Assembly: GCA_002308515.1 (NCBI GenBank)
Contig: DBVN01000082.1
Location: 8,996 to 25,147 of the forward strand
DNA: 16,152 nucleotides
Reading direction: 5' to 3'
Origin: Verrucomicrobia bacterium UBA1263
GTDB lineage: Bacteria > Verrucomicrobiota > Verrucomicrobiia > Limisphaerales > UBA1412
Shown: positions 1 to 7,024 of the stretch, piece by piece
How the letters are laid out: each line of letters begins with the position of its first letter
How positions within the stretch are numbered: position 1 is the stretch's first letter
Notes under the pieces: model-generated
What the model was told of the DNA's origin: nothing
Seen by the model: only the letters and a program-made list of their open reading frames with translations
Database searches by the model: none
Program-made: the position numbers and the translations under genes

Positions 1-53
1 CCCCCGCCGGCCGCTCCCAGAGCTAAATTTCTCAAAAAAGATCTTCTATTCAT
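1..53 (-). CDS. Start of a Tat-exported protein (partial, runs off the left edge)
   Basis: Reading leftward from an ATG at 53-51, the frame stays open to the window edge and gives MNRRSFLRNLALGAAGG. This is a textbook twin-arginine signal start: the RR pair at residues 3-4, then S-F-L matching the S/T-R-R-x-F-L-K consensus, followed by the start of a small, uncharged h-region. The gene begins 17 bases after the hisD stop, so it is probably in the tatA-tatC-hisD transcript. No clear Shine-Dalgarno is visible. Only the signal is in view, so the mature protein cannot be named. In this kind of genome such signals often precede Gfo/Idh/MocA oxidoreductases or sulfatases, but that is only a guess. 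The reading frame and motif are seen directly; the export route is inferred from the motif. Confidence 0.75.
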   Translation of the reverse strand, partial: MNRRSFLRNLALGAAGG

Positions 54-70
54 TTTAAAATCTCAGGAAT

Positions 71-1372
71 TTATTTTTTCAATCTCATCTCGGCAGAACG
101 TCCATGAGCGGTCAGACCTTCCATCGCCGCGAACTTCTGCACTGTCGGCAAAGCCTTTTTCAGGCTCGTCTTGTTGTATTCCACCACACTCGTCCGGCGC
201 TGGAATTGATCTACCGTCAGCCCTGCGAAAGAAACTCCCGCGCCGCCTGTCGGCAGAGTATGACTGGGTCCGGCCACATAATCCCCCAGCACCGCCGGAG
301 AATAGCTGCCCAGCATCAATGCGCCCGCCGTGTGGATCTGATCCGCCACCGCGCGGGGATCTTTGGTCATCACCTCGCAGTGTTCCGGTGCCAGACGGTT
401 CGCCAGCGCGACCGCCTGTTTCATATCCTTGACCTGGATCAGCGCCGTTCCGCTTTCCAGGACACGGCTCAGCAGTTCCTTGCGGTCGGAGGTCTTGAGC
501 TGTTTTTCGATCTCCTTCCGTACTGCCGTCAGGATACGACCCGCCGGTGTCACCATCCAGACACGTTCCTTGCCGGAACCGTGCTCCGCCTGCGCCAGGA
601 TATCCGCCGCGATAAAGGCCGGATCCGCGGCCGCATCCGCTATCACCAGCACCTCGCTGGGTCCCGGCAGCAGGTCCAGCGCCACATGACCGAACAGCAG
701 CCGTTTGGCCGCCACGACATAAGCGTTGCCCGGACCAAAGATCTTTTGGACCTTGCCGATCGTTTTGGTGCCGTAAGCCATCGCCGCGATCGCCTGAGCG
801 CCGCCCACACGATAGATCTCGGTCGCGCCGGCCAGCATCGCCGCGTAAAGCAGCTCCGGCTGGATAGTGCCGTCTTTGCCGCATGGCGTGCAGACAACGA
901 TCTCCTTGCAGCCTGCCGCGGCCGCCAGCGTGATGGTCATCAGCGCGGTACTGGCCAAAGGCGCTTTCCCGGCGGGAACATAGATGCCCACCCGGTGGAA
1001 AGGATCGAATTTCTCGCCCACTTTGGCTCCATGGGAGTTGGTGCTTTGCCAGTTCTTGCGCAAAGACTTTTTGGCAAAGGAAGCGATATTCTTATGCGCC
1101 TCCTTCATGGCTTTCTCCACACCCGGCTGACTGACTGTCTTGAGCGCGGCGGCCACCTGCTCTTCCACGGTGACCCTGAGGCCATCGGGACGAAGCGTCA
1201 CCTTGTCGAATTTCGCGGCAAAGTCAACCAGCGCCTTGTCGCCTTTGGTGCGCACGGCTTCCAGTATCTTGCGGACACTGGCCTCCACCTCCGCGTCAAA
1301 CAAACTGGAGGTAGCCAGCACAGCTTCAAATTCCGCCTCAAAAGCGGCATCGTTATATTTCAGGATCTTCAT
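71..1372 (-). CDS. hisD: Histidinol dehydrogenase
   Basis: Catalyses the last two steps of histidine synthesis, L-histidinol to L-histidine with two NAD+, in the cytoplasm. The 433 residues match the family's usual length. Recognisable blocks are IYVPAGKAPLASTALM near 130-145, GPGNAYV near 213-219, LLPGPSEVL near 234-242, and QAEHGS at 261-266, where Q261 and H264 are the expected zinc ligands. The catalytic pair E330-H331 lies in LAPEH. D364 lies in the 'LGDYVAGPSHTLPT' block, and H423 lies in the C-terminal TAHGRSAEMR. All key residues are therefore present. It starts 3 bases after the tatC stop, so it is probably co-transcribed and translationally coupled with the Tat genes. No other his gene is in the window, so this is a detached his gene rather than part of a his operon. 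Confidence 0.97.
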   Translation of the reverse strand: MKILKYNDAAFEAEFEAVLATSSLFDAEVEASVRKILEAVRTKGDKALVDFAAKFDKVTLRPDGLRVTVEEQVAAALKTVSQPGVEKAMKEAHKNIASFAKKSLRKNWQSTNSHGAKVGEKFDPFHRVGIYVPAGKAPLASTALMTITLAAAAGCKEIVVCTPCGKDGTIQPELLYAAMLAGATEIYRVGGAQAIAAMAYGTKTIGKVQKIFGPGNAYVVAAKRLLFGHVALDLLPGPSEVLVIADAAADPAFIAADILAQAEHGSGKERVWMVTPAGRILTAVRKEIEKQLKTSDRKELLSRVLESGTALIQVKDMKQAVALANRLAPEHCEVMTKDPRAVADQIHTAGALMLGSYSPAVLGDYVAGPSHTLPTGGAGVSFAGLTVDQFQRRTSVVEYNKTSLKKALPTVQKFAAMEGLTAHGRSAEMRLKK

Positions 1373-1375
1373 TGT

Positions 1376-2875
1376 CTATAAAGGGATATCAGGGTTCCTG
1401 TCATCATCGGCCCAACGGGGCTTTTCTTCTTCTTTCTTCTCAGGCTGAGGAGTTTCTTCCGTCTGAGTTTCCGCCGGGGTGCTGTCCGGCTCCGGATTGG
1501 ATTGAGCCAGCGCCTCAGCGTAAGGCTGATAACCGGGATCGTCTTCCAACGGCGGGACATAAGGCGGATTCGGCTCGCCTTCCGGCTGGAAGGGTTCCTT
1601 GGCCACCATCTCCGCTAAAGCCGGATCTATCTTTGCCTCAGTCTCTTCCCCTGTCTTTTCCGCTTCAGCTTCATCCTCATCCTCCGGTTCATCGTCATCC
1701 GAAGTTGCCTCCGTTTCAGAGGATCCCTCCGAAGCGGTTTCGGTCGTCTGCGTCTGGGACGATTCCAGGGAGAATTTCTCTTCCTGTTTCGCGCGCGCGG
1801 CCTCTGCCACACGGCGGTTGCGCTCCTGACGGCGTGCCTCCAGCTCGGCGGCTTCGGCGGCTTCTTCCGCCGCTTTCAGCTTCTTCTCTTTCCGCTCCCA
1901 GTACCAGGCGATCATCGCCGTGATCTCAAAGAGGATATAGAGAGGAATAGCCATCGCGATCTGGGTGACCACATCCGGCGGAGTCAGGACAGCGGCGATC
2001 ACCAGAATGATGATAAAGACCAGCTTGCGGTTCTTGGCCAGCGTGCTGTAATCTATCAGACCGATCTTGACGAACAGCAGCAGGAAGATCGGCAGTTCAA
2101 AGCCGATGCCCATAGCCAGCATGAATTTTGTTACAAAACCGATATAAGTATCGGCCGTCCACTGGAACGCTCCAAAGCCCATCTGATTCGAGAACCAGAC
2201 CGCCGCTCTCAGGGCGATCGGCAGCATCAGATAGTAACAGAGAGCAAGCCCCATCAGGAAGAGACCTACCCCCAGCAGGAACGCTTTGCGGACATAGCGC
2301 AGCTCGTTCACCTTCAATGCCGGCAGAACGAATTGCGCGATAAAGAATAAAATAAAGGGCGAAGCAAATACCAGACCGCCGTAAAACGCCACCTGCAGCG
2401 CGACCAGAAAGCCCGAAGCCGGGGTCAGGTTCAACAGCTGGACAGGCGCTTTCTGTGGAAATTCGGCCTCATTGGTATTGACGGCAAAGGCCAGATAGTG
2501 ATTCGTTCCATGCGTCACGGGATAGAGATCCAGCGTGAGATTTTGATTGGAAGCGATATTGAGGGCCGCCAGCCCCTGCATGTACGCGTTGCCCGGTCTG
2601 AAAGTGCCGACCGTGTTCGTGCCGACCCGTACCGCGATAGAAGCCCCCTTGGAACCGTAGAGACTTTCCAGTCTGCCCGATTCCTCAAGAGGTTTTTTCA
2701 GGATACTGATGATCGTCGGCGCGCCGAACAGACACACCAGCAGCGCGATGAAAAGAGCCGTAAAACTCTTGAGGAACACCCAGCGGAGATCCTCCAGGTG
2801 TTCCAGAAAACCTTTTATCGGCCCGCCTTCCTCTTCTTCTGAATCCAGAATGGGATCTTCAGGCTCGTCAGCCAT
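1376..2875 (-). CDS. tatC: Twin-arginine translocase subunit TatC with long acidic C-terminal extension
   Basis: TatC is the multi-span receptor of the Tat pathway, which exports folded proteins. The core (about residues 20-326) carries family landmarks: FLEHLEDLR at 23-31 for the N-terminal 'HLxELR' motif, a strongly conserved acid at E260 in 'FMLAMGIGFELP', and 'LTPPDVVTQIAMAIPLYILFEI' at about 297-318. About six hydrophobic segments can be seen. Two things are unusual. The first periplasmic loop is long (about residues 61-150). The protein also continues about 170 residues beyond the last span: a charged, Ala/Glu/Arg-rich probable coiled coil (about 327-367), then a Ser/Thr/Asp/Glu-rich tract (368-415) and a Pro-rich acidic tail. 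The total of 499 residues is roughly twice the usual length of about 250. It follows tatA by 31 bases and precedes hisD by 3. The core assignment is secure; the extension has no known function. Confidence 0.95.
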   Translation of the reverse strand: MADEPEDPILDSEEEEGGPIKGFLEHLEDLRWVFLKSFTALFIALLVCLFGAPTIISILKKPLEESGRLESLYGSKGASIAVRVGTNTVGTFRPGNAYMQGLAALNIASNQNLTLDLYPVTHGTNHYLAFAVNTNEAEFPQKAPVQLLNLTPASGFLVALQVAFYGGLVFASPFILFFIAQFVLPALKVNELRYVRKAFLLGVGLFLMGLALCYYLMLPIALRAAVWFSNQMGFGAFQWTADTYIGFVTKFMLAMGIGFELPIFLLLFVKIGLIDYSTLAKNRKLVFIIILVIAAVLTPPDVVTQIAMAIPLYILFEITAMIAWYWERKEKKLKAAEEAAEAAELEARRQERNRRVAEAARAKQEEKFSLESSQTQTTETASEGSSETEATSDDDEPEDEDEAEAEKTGEETEAKIDPALAEMVAKEPFQPEGEPNPPYVPPLEDDPGYQPYAEALAQSNPEPDSTPAETQTEETPQPEKKEEEKPRWADDDRNPDIPL

Positions 2876-2887
2876 AGTGTTCTATGG
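2872..2887 (-). promoter_or_regulatory. Small hairpin enclosing the tatC start codon
   Basis: On the minus strand the sequence CCATAG-AACA-CTATGG forms a perfect 6-bp stem with a 4-base loop, and its 3' arm contains the tatC ATG. The nearest Shine-Dalgarno-like sequence (CTGGAG) is more than 20 bases upstream. The hairpin could limit tatC initiation relative to tatA or make it depend on unwinding by ribosomes from tatA. The pairing is seen directly; the regulatory role is inference and the stem is short. Confidence 0.3.
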
Positions 2888-2906
2888 ATAAAAAACTCCA
2901 GGAATA

Positions 2907-3188
2907 CTAGGCCTTAGGCGCCTGATCCGACTGGGAATTATTCGTGGAAGAAGCCGACTGCTGATTTGTTTGTGAAGGAGTGCTTTTGGCAGGTTCATCC
3001 TCCATCGCGCGCTGCACTTCACTGTTGATCTCATTGGTGGCCTTCTTGAACTCTTTGATACCCGTGCCCAAACCTTTAGCCAGTTCGGGGATCTTCTTTG
3101 CTCCGAAGAGCAGCAAAACCACGATCACGATCAGGACGAGTTCCCATCCACCCGGCACAACAAACGCTAATAAACCGTTCATATTCAT
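2907..3188 (-). CDS. tatA: Sec-independent translocase pore subunit TatA/TatE family
   Basis: A 93-residue TatA-type protein that would polymerise around TatBC to form the Tat pore. A single membrane helix (about residues 14-28) is followed by the hinge and amphipathic helix 'FGAKKIPELAKGLGTGIKEFKKA' (28-50). The FG-x-KK-IPE-LA-K-LG pattern is diagnostic for TatA/TatE rather than TatB. The last 30 residues are a Gln/Ser/Asn-rich disordered tail. Start choice: the ATG at 3188 gives MNMNGLLAF; an internal ATG six bases on is an alternative. It is followed by tatC. No tatB is in the window, so this may be a minimal TatAC system, although tatB could lie elsewhere. A good promoter sits about 125 bases upstream. 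Confidence 0.95.
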   Translation of the reverse strand: MNMNGLLAFVVPGGWELVLIVIVVLLLFGAKKIPELAKGLGTGIKEFKKATNEINSEVQRAMEDEPAKSTPSQTNQQSASSTNNSQSDQAPKA

Positions 3189-3312
3189 CTATACTTTCTT
3201 TATTAAGTTAATGATTGCCAAGACGAAACCAATGCACCCGTTTCCTACCTACCACCACTTAAACAGCATGTACCAGAGCGAATTCAATCGCTAAGCCGCC
3301 ATAGCAGACCTG

Positions 3313-3341
3313 ATTTTACACAAAACAAACTTTTTGTCCAA
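3313..3341 (-). promoter_or_regulatory. Sigma-70-type promoter for tatA-tatC-hisD
   Basis: On the minus strand TTGGAC (3341-3336) is followed by exactly 17 bases and then TAAAAT (3318-3313). It lies in the AT-rich rimO-tatA gap of 207 bases and points at tatA. It predicts a 5' leader of about 120 bases and separates the tat-hisD unit from the upstream rimO transcript. The match was found by eye; no transcript evidence exists here. Confidence 0.5.
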
Positions 3342-3395
3342 GAGGATATTTTTAAAACAGGATTTTTCCCCCTGATCAGAAGGATGTTACACCGG

Positions 3396-4943
3396 TTATT
3401 TTTGTTTCAGCGGAGCCGCCGGTTCCGCCAGCAGATCGTACTCCCGGCAATCGGTCACCTTTACCTCCAGGAAATCACCGGCTTTTTCTTCAGGAACATC
3501 GCGGACATAGACACGCCCGTCCACATCCGGCGCGTCTCCGGCTCCGCGGGCGACCCAGTAAGAGCTGTCCAGCGAAAGAAGCCGTCCCATGCTGCCCCGT
3601 GTCCGACCGGATTCGCCGTTTGCGACCTCCACGCCTTCGATCTCGTTTTCCGTGATCGGACGCTCCACCAAAACCTTCAGCGTCTTGCCTATCATGGCGC
3701 GCTGCTGTTCCAGGGATATATCCCTCTGGAGCCGCATCAGCCGTTCCAGACGTTTTCTTTTCACTGCTTCGGGCACCGTACCGGTCATCACCGCCGCGCG
3801 TGTCCCCTCCTGAGCGGAGTAGGTAAAGGCTCCGACCTTCTGGAAACGCTGTTCTTTGACAAAATCCATCAGGCTCTGGAAGTATTCCTCGGTCTCGCCC
3901 GGAAAACCGACAATGAAAGTGGTGCGGATCGTCACGCCGGGGATCCGTTCCCGGATCTTATCCAGCAAAGCTCGGATCTGTTTCTCCGGGGTGCGCCGTC
4001 CCATGCGCTCCAGCATGACCGGATGGATATGCTGCAAAGGGATATCCACATATTTCACGGCTTTCCGGGATTTGGCCATGACCTCGATCAGCTCATCGGT
4101 CCAGTGCGCCGGATGGGTATAAAGCAGACGGACCCAGAAATCTCCGCGCAGCGCGCTGACCTTCTTGAGAAGGTACGCCGCGGGATTTATTTCCGATTCC
4201 AGTTTTTTGCGTCGGATCAGATCCTGACCGTACCAGGAAGTATCCTGTGAAATGAGATCGATCTCCCGGCAGCCGTTTTTGATGGAAGCGCGCGCCTCCG
4301 CCAGAATATCCTCCGGCATACGGCTGCGGTAACTGCCGCGGATCCGCGGGATCGCGCAGAAGGAACAGGCGTGATTGCAGCCCTCCCCGATCTTCAGATA
4401 GGAAAAATGTTTCGGTGTCAGTTCCAGACGGGCCGTTTTAGCCGTATGGATATAGACAGGCCGGCGCGTCACCTGCATCCGTGCCGGCGGCAGCGGAGGC
4501 CGCTTGCGCGGATTGGGATATTGACGGCAAAGCTCCAGCACTTTCCGGCGGCGCTCGACAGCTCCGCGGATGATCTCCGGCGCGTCTTCCAGCTGATCCA
4601 CGCCCATAAACGCGTCGATCTCCGGCATCAGTCCCGGCAGATCATCGGGGAAACGCTGCGGCAGACAGCCGGTCACCACGATCGCCTGCTCCGGATGCTC
4701 CGACTGGACTCCGTTGTCATCATCGCGCTGACGTTTCCCGGCTTCCAGAATGACAGAAATGCTTTCCTCTTGCGCGGACTGGATGAAAGAACAGGTATTG
4801 ATCAGCAGCACGTCCGCGTCATTCGGATCGGCCGTCAAGACCATGTCATGCTGCAAAAGCGCGCCCAGAATGATCTCGGAATCCACCAGATTCTTGGCAC
4901 ATCCCAGCGAGATCAGCGCGATCTTTAACTTGTCCTTCTCCAT
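3396..4943 (-). CDS. rimO: Ribosomal protein S12 methylthiotransferase RimO
   Basis: A radical-SAM methylthiotransferase predicted to modify the conserved aspartate of ribosomal protein S12. The N-terminal cluster domain has C15 in 'SLGCAKNLVDSE', C51 and C93. The radical-SAM cluster is C189-x3-C193-x2-C196 in 'GEGCNHACSFCAIPRIRG'. 'ISQDTSWYG' and 'HPVMLERMGRRT' are typical of RimO rather than MiaB. A TRAM domain lies near 440-510, with 'ADAPDVDG'-like spacing in GDAPDVDGRVYV. At 515 residues it is longer than the usual 440 or so because of inserts around 70-85 and 133-178. Its ribosome-binding site is two tandem GGAG copies, the first beginning inside the glnA stop codon, so it is closely tied to glnA translation (19-base gap). 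The assignment is firm. Confidence 0.94.
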   Translation of the reverse strand: MEKDKLKIALISLGCAKNLVDSEIILGALLQHDMVLTADPNDADVLLINTCSFIQSAQEESISVILEAGKRQRDDDNGVQSEHPEQAIVVTGCLPQRFPDDLPGLMPEIDAFMGVDQLEDAPEIIRGAVERRRKVLELCRQYPNPRKRPPLPPARMQVTRRPVYIHTAKTARLELTPKHFSYLKIGEGCNHACSFCAIPRIRGSYRSRMPEDILAEARASIKNGCREIDLISQDTSWYGQDLIRRKKLESEINPAAYLLKKVSALRGDFWVRLLYTHPAHWTDELIEVMAKSRKAVKYVDIPLQHIHPVMLERMGRRTPEKQIRALLDKIRERIPGVTIRTTFIVGFPGETEEYFQSLMDFVKEQRFQKVGAFTYSAQEGTRAAVMTGTVPEAVKRKRLERLMRLQRDISLEQQRAMIGKTLKVLVERPITENEIEGVEVANGESGRTRGSMGRLLSLDSSYWVARGAGDAPDVDGRVYVRDVPEEKAGDFLEVKVTDCREYDLLAEPAAPLKQK

Positions 4944-4962
4944 TGTCCCCGTACTCCTACTC

Positions 4963-6375
4963 CTACACGTCGTAGTACATTTCGTACTCGATCGGATGCG
5001 GACGCAGACGGAGTGTCGCCTCTTCCTTGCGTTTCATGGCAACGTAGGTGTCCAGGAAATCCATGGAGAACACATCGCCCTTGAGCAGAAATTCATGATC
5101 GGCCTCCAGACAATCCAGAGCATCCCCCAGATTGGCCGGCACGCACGGGATATTCTTCAATTCTTCCGGCGGCAGCTCATAAATGTTCTTATCCATCGGC
5201 TCACCGGGGTCGATCTTGTTCATCACGCCGTCCAGACCGGCCATCAGCAAAGCGGAATAGGCCAGATACGGATTGGACGAAGGATCCGGCGGACGATATT
5301 CGATCCGTTTGGCCTTCGGATTCGAGCTGAAAGTCGGGATGCGGATCGCGGCGCTGCGGTTGCTGGCGCTGTAGGCCAGGTTCACCGGCGCTTCATAGCC
5401 CGGCACCAGACGGTGATAGGAATTCGTGCAGGGACTGCAGATCGCGCACAACGCGCGGGCGTGCTTCAGGATACCGCCCATAAAGTGCAGAGCCATCGGA
5501 CTCAGACCCGCGTACTCACTGCCGGCGAAAAGCGGTTTCCCCTTCTTCCACAACGAAATATGGATGTGCATCCCAGAACCATTGTCTCCAAAAATCGGCT
5601 TCGGCATGAAAGTCGCCGTCTTGCCGTGGCGCACCGCTGTATTCTTGACGATGTACTTGAACAGCATCATCTTATCCGCGGCTTTCAATAAAGTGTCAAA
5701 ACGGAAATCAATTTCAGACTGTCCTCCGGCGGCCACCTCGCGGTGCTGACGTTCCACCTGCAGACCCAGTTCTTCCATGATCAGCACCATCTCCGTGCGC
5801 AGATCCTGCATGGAATCCGCCGGCGGCACCGGGAAATATCCTTCCTTGTGGCGGGTCTTGTAGCCCAGATTCGGCATCTCATCGCGGCCGCTGTTCCAGA
5901 TGCCCTCCACGGAATCCACCTTGAACGAACAGGCGTGATTCTGATTCTCATAGCGGACATCATCGAAAATAAAGAACTCGGCCTCCGCGCCCAGATACGC
6001 CGTATCGGCAAAACCGCTCCCCTCCAGGAAATTCTGAGCCTTTTGAGCGATCACGCGCGGATCCCGGTTATAGAGTTCCCGTGTATTCGCCTCCAGCACA
6101 CTGCATGTCAAACTCAGTGTCGGAACGGCGCAAAACGGATCCATAAACGCGGTATCCGGATCCGGTACCACCAGCATATCGCTGGACTCGATACTCTTCC
6201 ATCCGCGAATGGAAGAACCGTCTATTCCAAACCCCTCTGTGAAAATCGCTTCTGTCAATTCACGCAGAGGTACTGAAAAGTGCTGCCACTTGCCAAAGGG
6301 ATCCACAAACTTCAGATCCACCATCAGCGCTTCATACTTTTTTGCCATTTCAATGGCATTCTTGGCCGTGTTCAT
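4963..6375 (-). CDS. glnA: Glutamine synthetase, type I
   Basis: Condenses glutamate and ammonia to glutamine using ATP; the cytoplasmic dodecameric GSI type is expected. The 470 residues match the family. Landmarks are 'FGIDGSSIRGW' (49-59), 'GAEAEFFIFDD' with metal-binding acids (129-139), 'NGSGMHIHISLWKKGK' (265-280), 'NRSAAIRIP' (339-347) with the ATP/phosphate-binding arginines, and 'RPPDPSSNPYLAYSALLMAGLDG' (361-383). 'MDKNIYELPPEE' (394-405) contains Y399, the position of the adenylylated tyrosine in GSI-beta enzymes, so control by an adenylyltransferase is possible. It lies downstream of the PII gene, with a hairpin terminator between them. No strong Shine-Dalgarno precedes the ATG. 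Confidence 0.97.
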   Translation of the reverse strand: MNTAKNAIEMAKKYEALMVDLKFVDPFGKWQHFSVPLRELTEAIFTEGFGIDGSSIRGWKSIESSDMLVVPDPDTAFMDPFCAVPTLSLTCSVLEANTRELYNRDPRVIAQKAQNFLEGSGFADTAYLGAEAEFFIFDDVRYENQNHACSFKVDSVEGIWNSGRDEMPNLGYKTRHKEGYFPVPPADSMQDLRTEMVLIMEELGLQVERQHREVAAGGQSEIDFRFDTLLKAADKMMLFKYIVKNTAVRHGKTATFMPKPIFGDNGSGMHIHISLWKKGKPLFAGSEYAGLSPMALHFMGGILKHARALCAICSPCTNSYHRLVPGYEAPVNLAYSASNRSAAIRIPTFSSNPKAKRIEYRPPDPSSNPYLAYSALLMAGLDGVMNKIDPGEPMDKNIYELPPEELKNIPCVPANLGDALDCLEADHEFLLKGDVFSMDFLDTYVAMKRKEEATLRLRPHPIEYEMYYDV

Positions 6376-6425
6376 TATCTATCACTGCCGCGGCTGGTTT
6401 CCACCGCGCCAAGTCCTTATCCTAG

Positions 6426-6463
6426 AACAAAGACGCTCCCTTGACCAGTGAAAAGGGAGCGTC
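6426..6463 (-). terminator. Intrinsic terminator or attenuator between glnB and glnA
   Basis: The arms at 6432-6442 and 6453-6463 (GACGCTCCCTT and its complement) form a perfect 11-bp stem with a 10-base loop. Leftward, the stem is followed by TTTGTT. It lies after the PII stop and 50 bases before the glnA start. It may end the PII transcript, or let only part of it through to glnA. The pairing is seen directly; termination efficiency is unknown because the T run is interrupted. Confidence 0.7.
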
Positions 6464-6497
6464 CCGCGAAATTATTATTCAAACCGGCGCGTTCGGA

Positions 6498-6836
6498 CTA
6501 GACCGCGCTCTCATCCACCTCGCCCGTGCGGATGCGGATGGCGTCATCTATCGTGGAGACAAAAATCTTGCCGTCTCCGATCTTGCCCGTCCGGGCCGAC
6601 TCGATGATCACCTTCACCGCCTGCGACACCTGATTATCCGGCAGCACGATCTCCACACGGATCTTGGGCAGGAAATCCGATGTATATTCACTGCCGCGGT
6701 AAATTTCTGTATGTCCCTTCTGACGGCCGAACCCCTTCACTTCACTGACGGTCATCCCGTCCACTCCCAGGGCTGACAAGGCTTCTTTCACATCTTCCAA
6801 CTTAAAAGGTCTGATGATCGCTTCGATTTTTTTCAT
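6498..6836 (-). CDS. glnB: Nitrogen regulatory protein P-II (GlnB/GlnK)
   Basis: A 112-residue trimeric PII signal protein that reports 2-oxoglutarate, ATP/ADP and glutamine status. It begins MKKIEAIIRPFKLEDVKEAL. The T-loop 'GFGRQKGHTEIYRGSEY' places the uridylylated tyrosine exactly at Y51, and the C-terminal signature 'TGKIGDGKIFVSTIDDAIRIRTGE' is intact. I chose the ATG at 6836 because it gives the exact family length. The frame is open upstream to a TTG at 6950, but that extension is unlike any PII and overlaps a possible promoter. Location next to glnA fits control of glutamine synthetase; with no amtB beside it, GlnB and GlnK cannot be told apart from context. No clear Shine-Dalgarno is visible. 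Confidence 0.95.
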   Translation of the reverse strand: MKKIEAIIRPFKLEDVKEALSALGVDGMTVSEVKGFGRQKGHTEIYRGSEYTSDFLPKIRVEIVLPDNQVSQAVKVIIESARTGKIGDGKIFVSTIDDAIRIRTGEVDESAV

Positions 6837-6921
6837 AACAAACACAATGATAACATTATTCACATTAATGAGGAGAAACACCTCAACGAGTCCGGGGTAC
6901 TTACTGAAAAGCACCGTAATG

Positions 6922-6950
6922 ATTCTCTCTGAAACCGAAGCGCTTTTCAA
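6922..6950 (-). promoter_or_regulatory. Possible glnB promoter
   Basis: On the minus strand TTGAAA (6950-6945), a 17-base spacer and GAGAAT (6927-6922) form a fair -35 and a weak -10. The leader to glnB would be about 80 bases. I found no sigma-54 type -24/-12 pair (GG-N10-GC) in this gap. Low confidence. Confidence 0.25.
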
Positions 6951-6984
6951 GAATATTCTGCGCGGAAGCTCTCGCCAAAATTAT

Positions 6985-7017
6985 AAAAAATCCCCGGTTG
7001 GGTGACCGTCGGGGTTT
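6985..7017 (-). terminator. Orphan intrinsic terminator for leftward transcription
   Basis: CCCC (6992-6995) plus GGT pair with ACC (7005-7007) and GGGG (7011-7014), with a small bulge. Reading leftward the stem is followed by ATTTTTT, a good termination tract. It lies upstream of glnB, so it would end a transcript arriving from the right (above 7018), yet no convincing minus-strand gene lies there. It shares an identical 14-base block (six A then TCCCCGGT) with the terminator at 13075-13117. Confidence 0.55.
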
Positions 7018-7024
7018 CAGTCAG

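Noticed and set aside
104..1381. 425-codon open frame on the plus strand opposite hisD
   Set aside because: It is antisense to a perfectly conserved hisD, has a composition dominated by R, H and Q, and resembles no family; it is a codon-usage shadow.
3189..3395. tRNA or other stable RNA in the rimO-tatA gap
   Set aside because: No cloverleaf, CCA end or T-loop consensus could be found; only a promoter is supportable.
6376..6431. Sigma-54 promoter before glnA (CTTGGCGCG on the minus strand)
   Set aside because: The -24-like half is present but the required GC of a -12 element is absent at the right distance.
6837..6950. N-terminal extension of PII from a TTG at 6950
   Set aside because: PII proteins start at MKKIEAI-type sequences with a fixed length of about 112; the extension has no counterpart and covers a likely leader.
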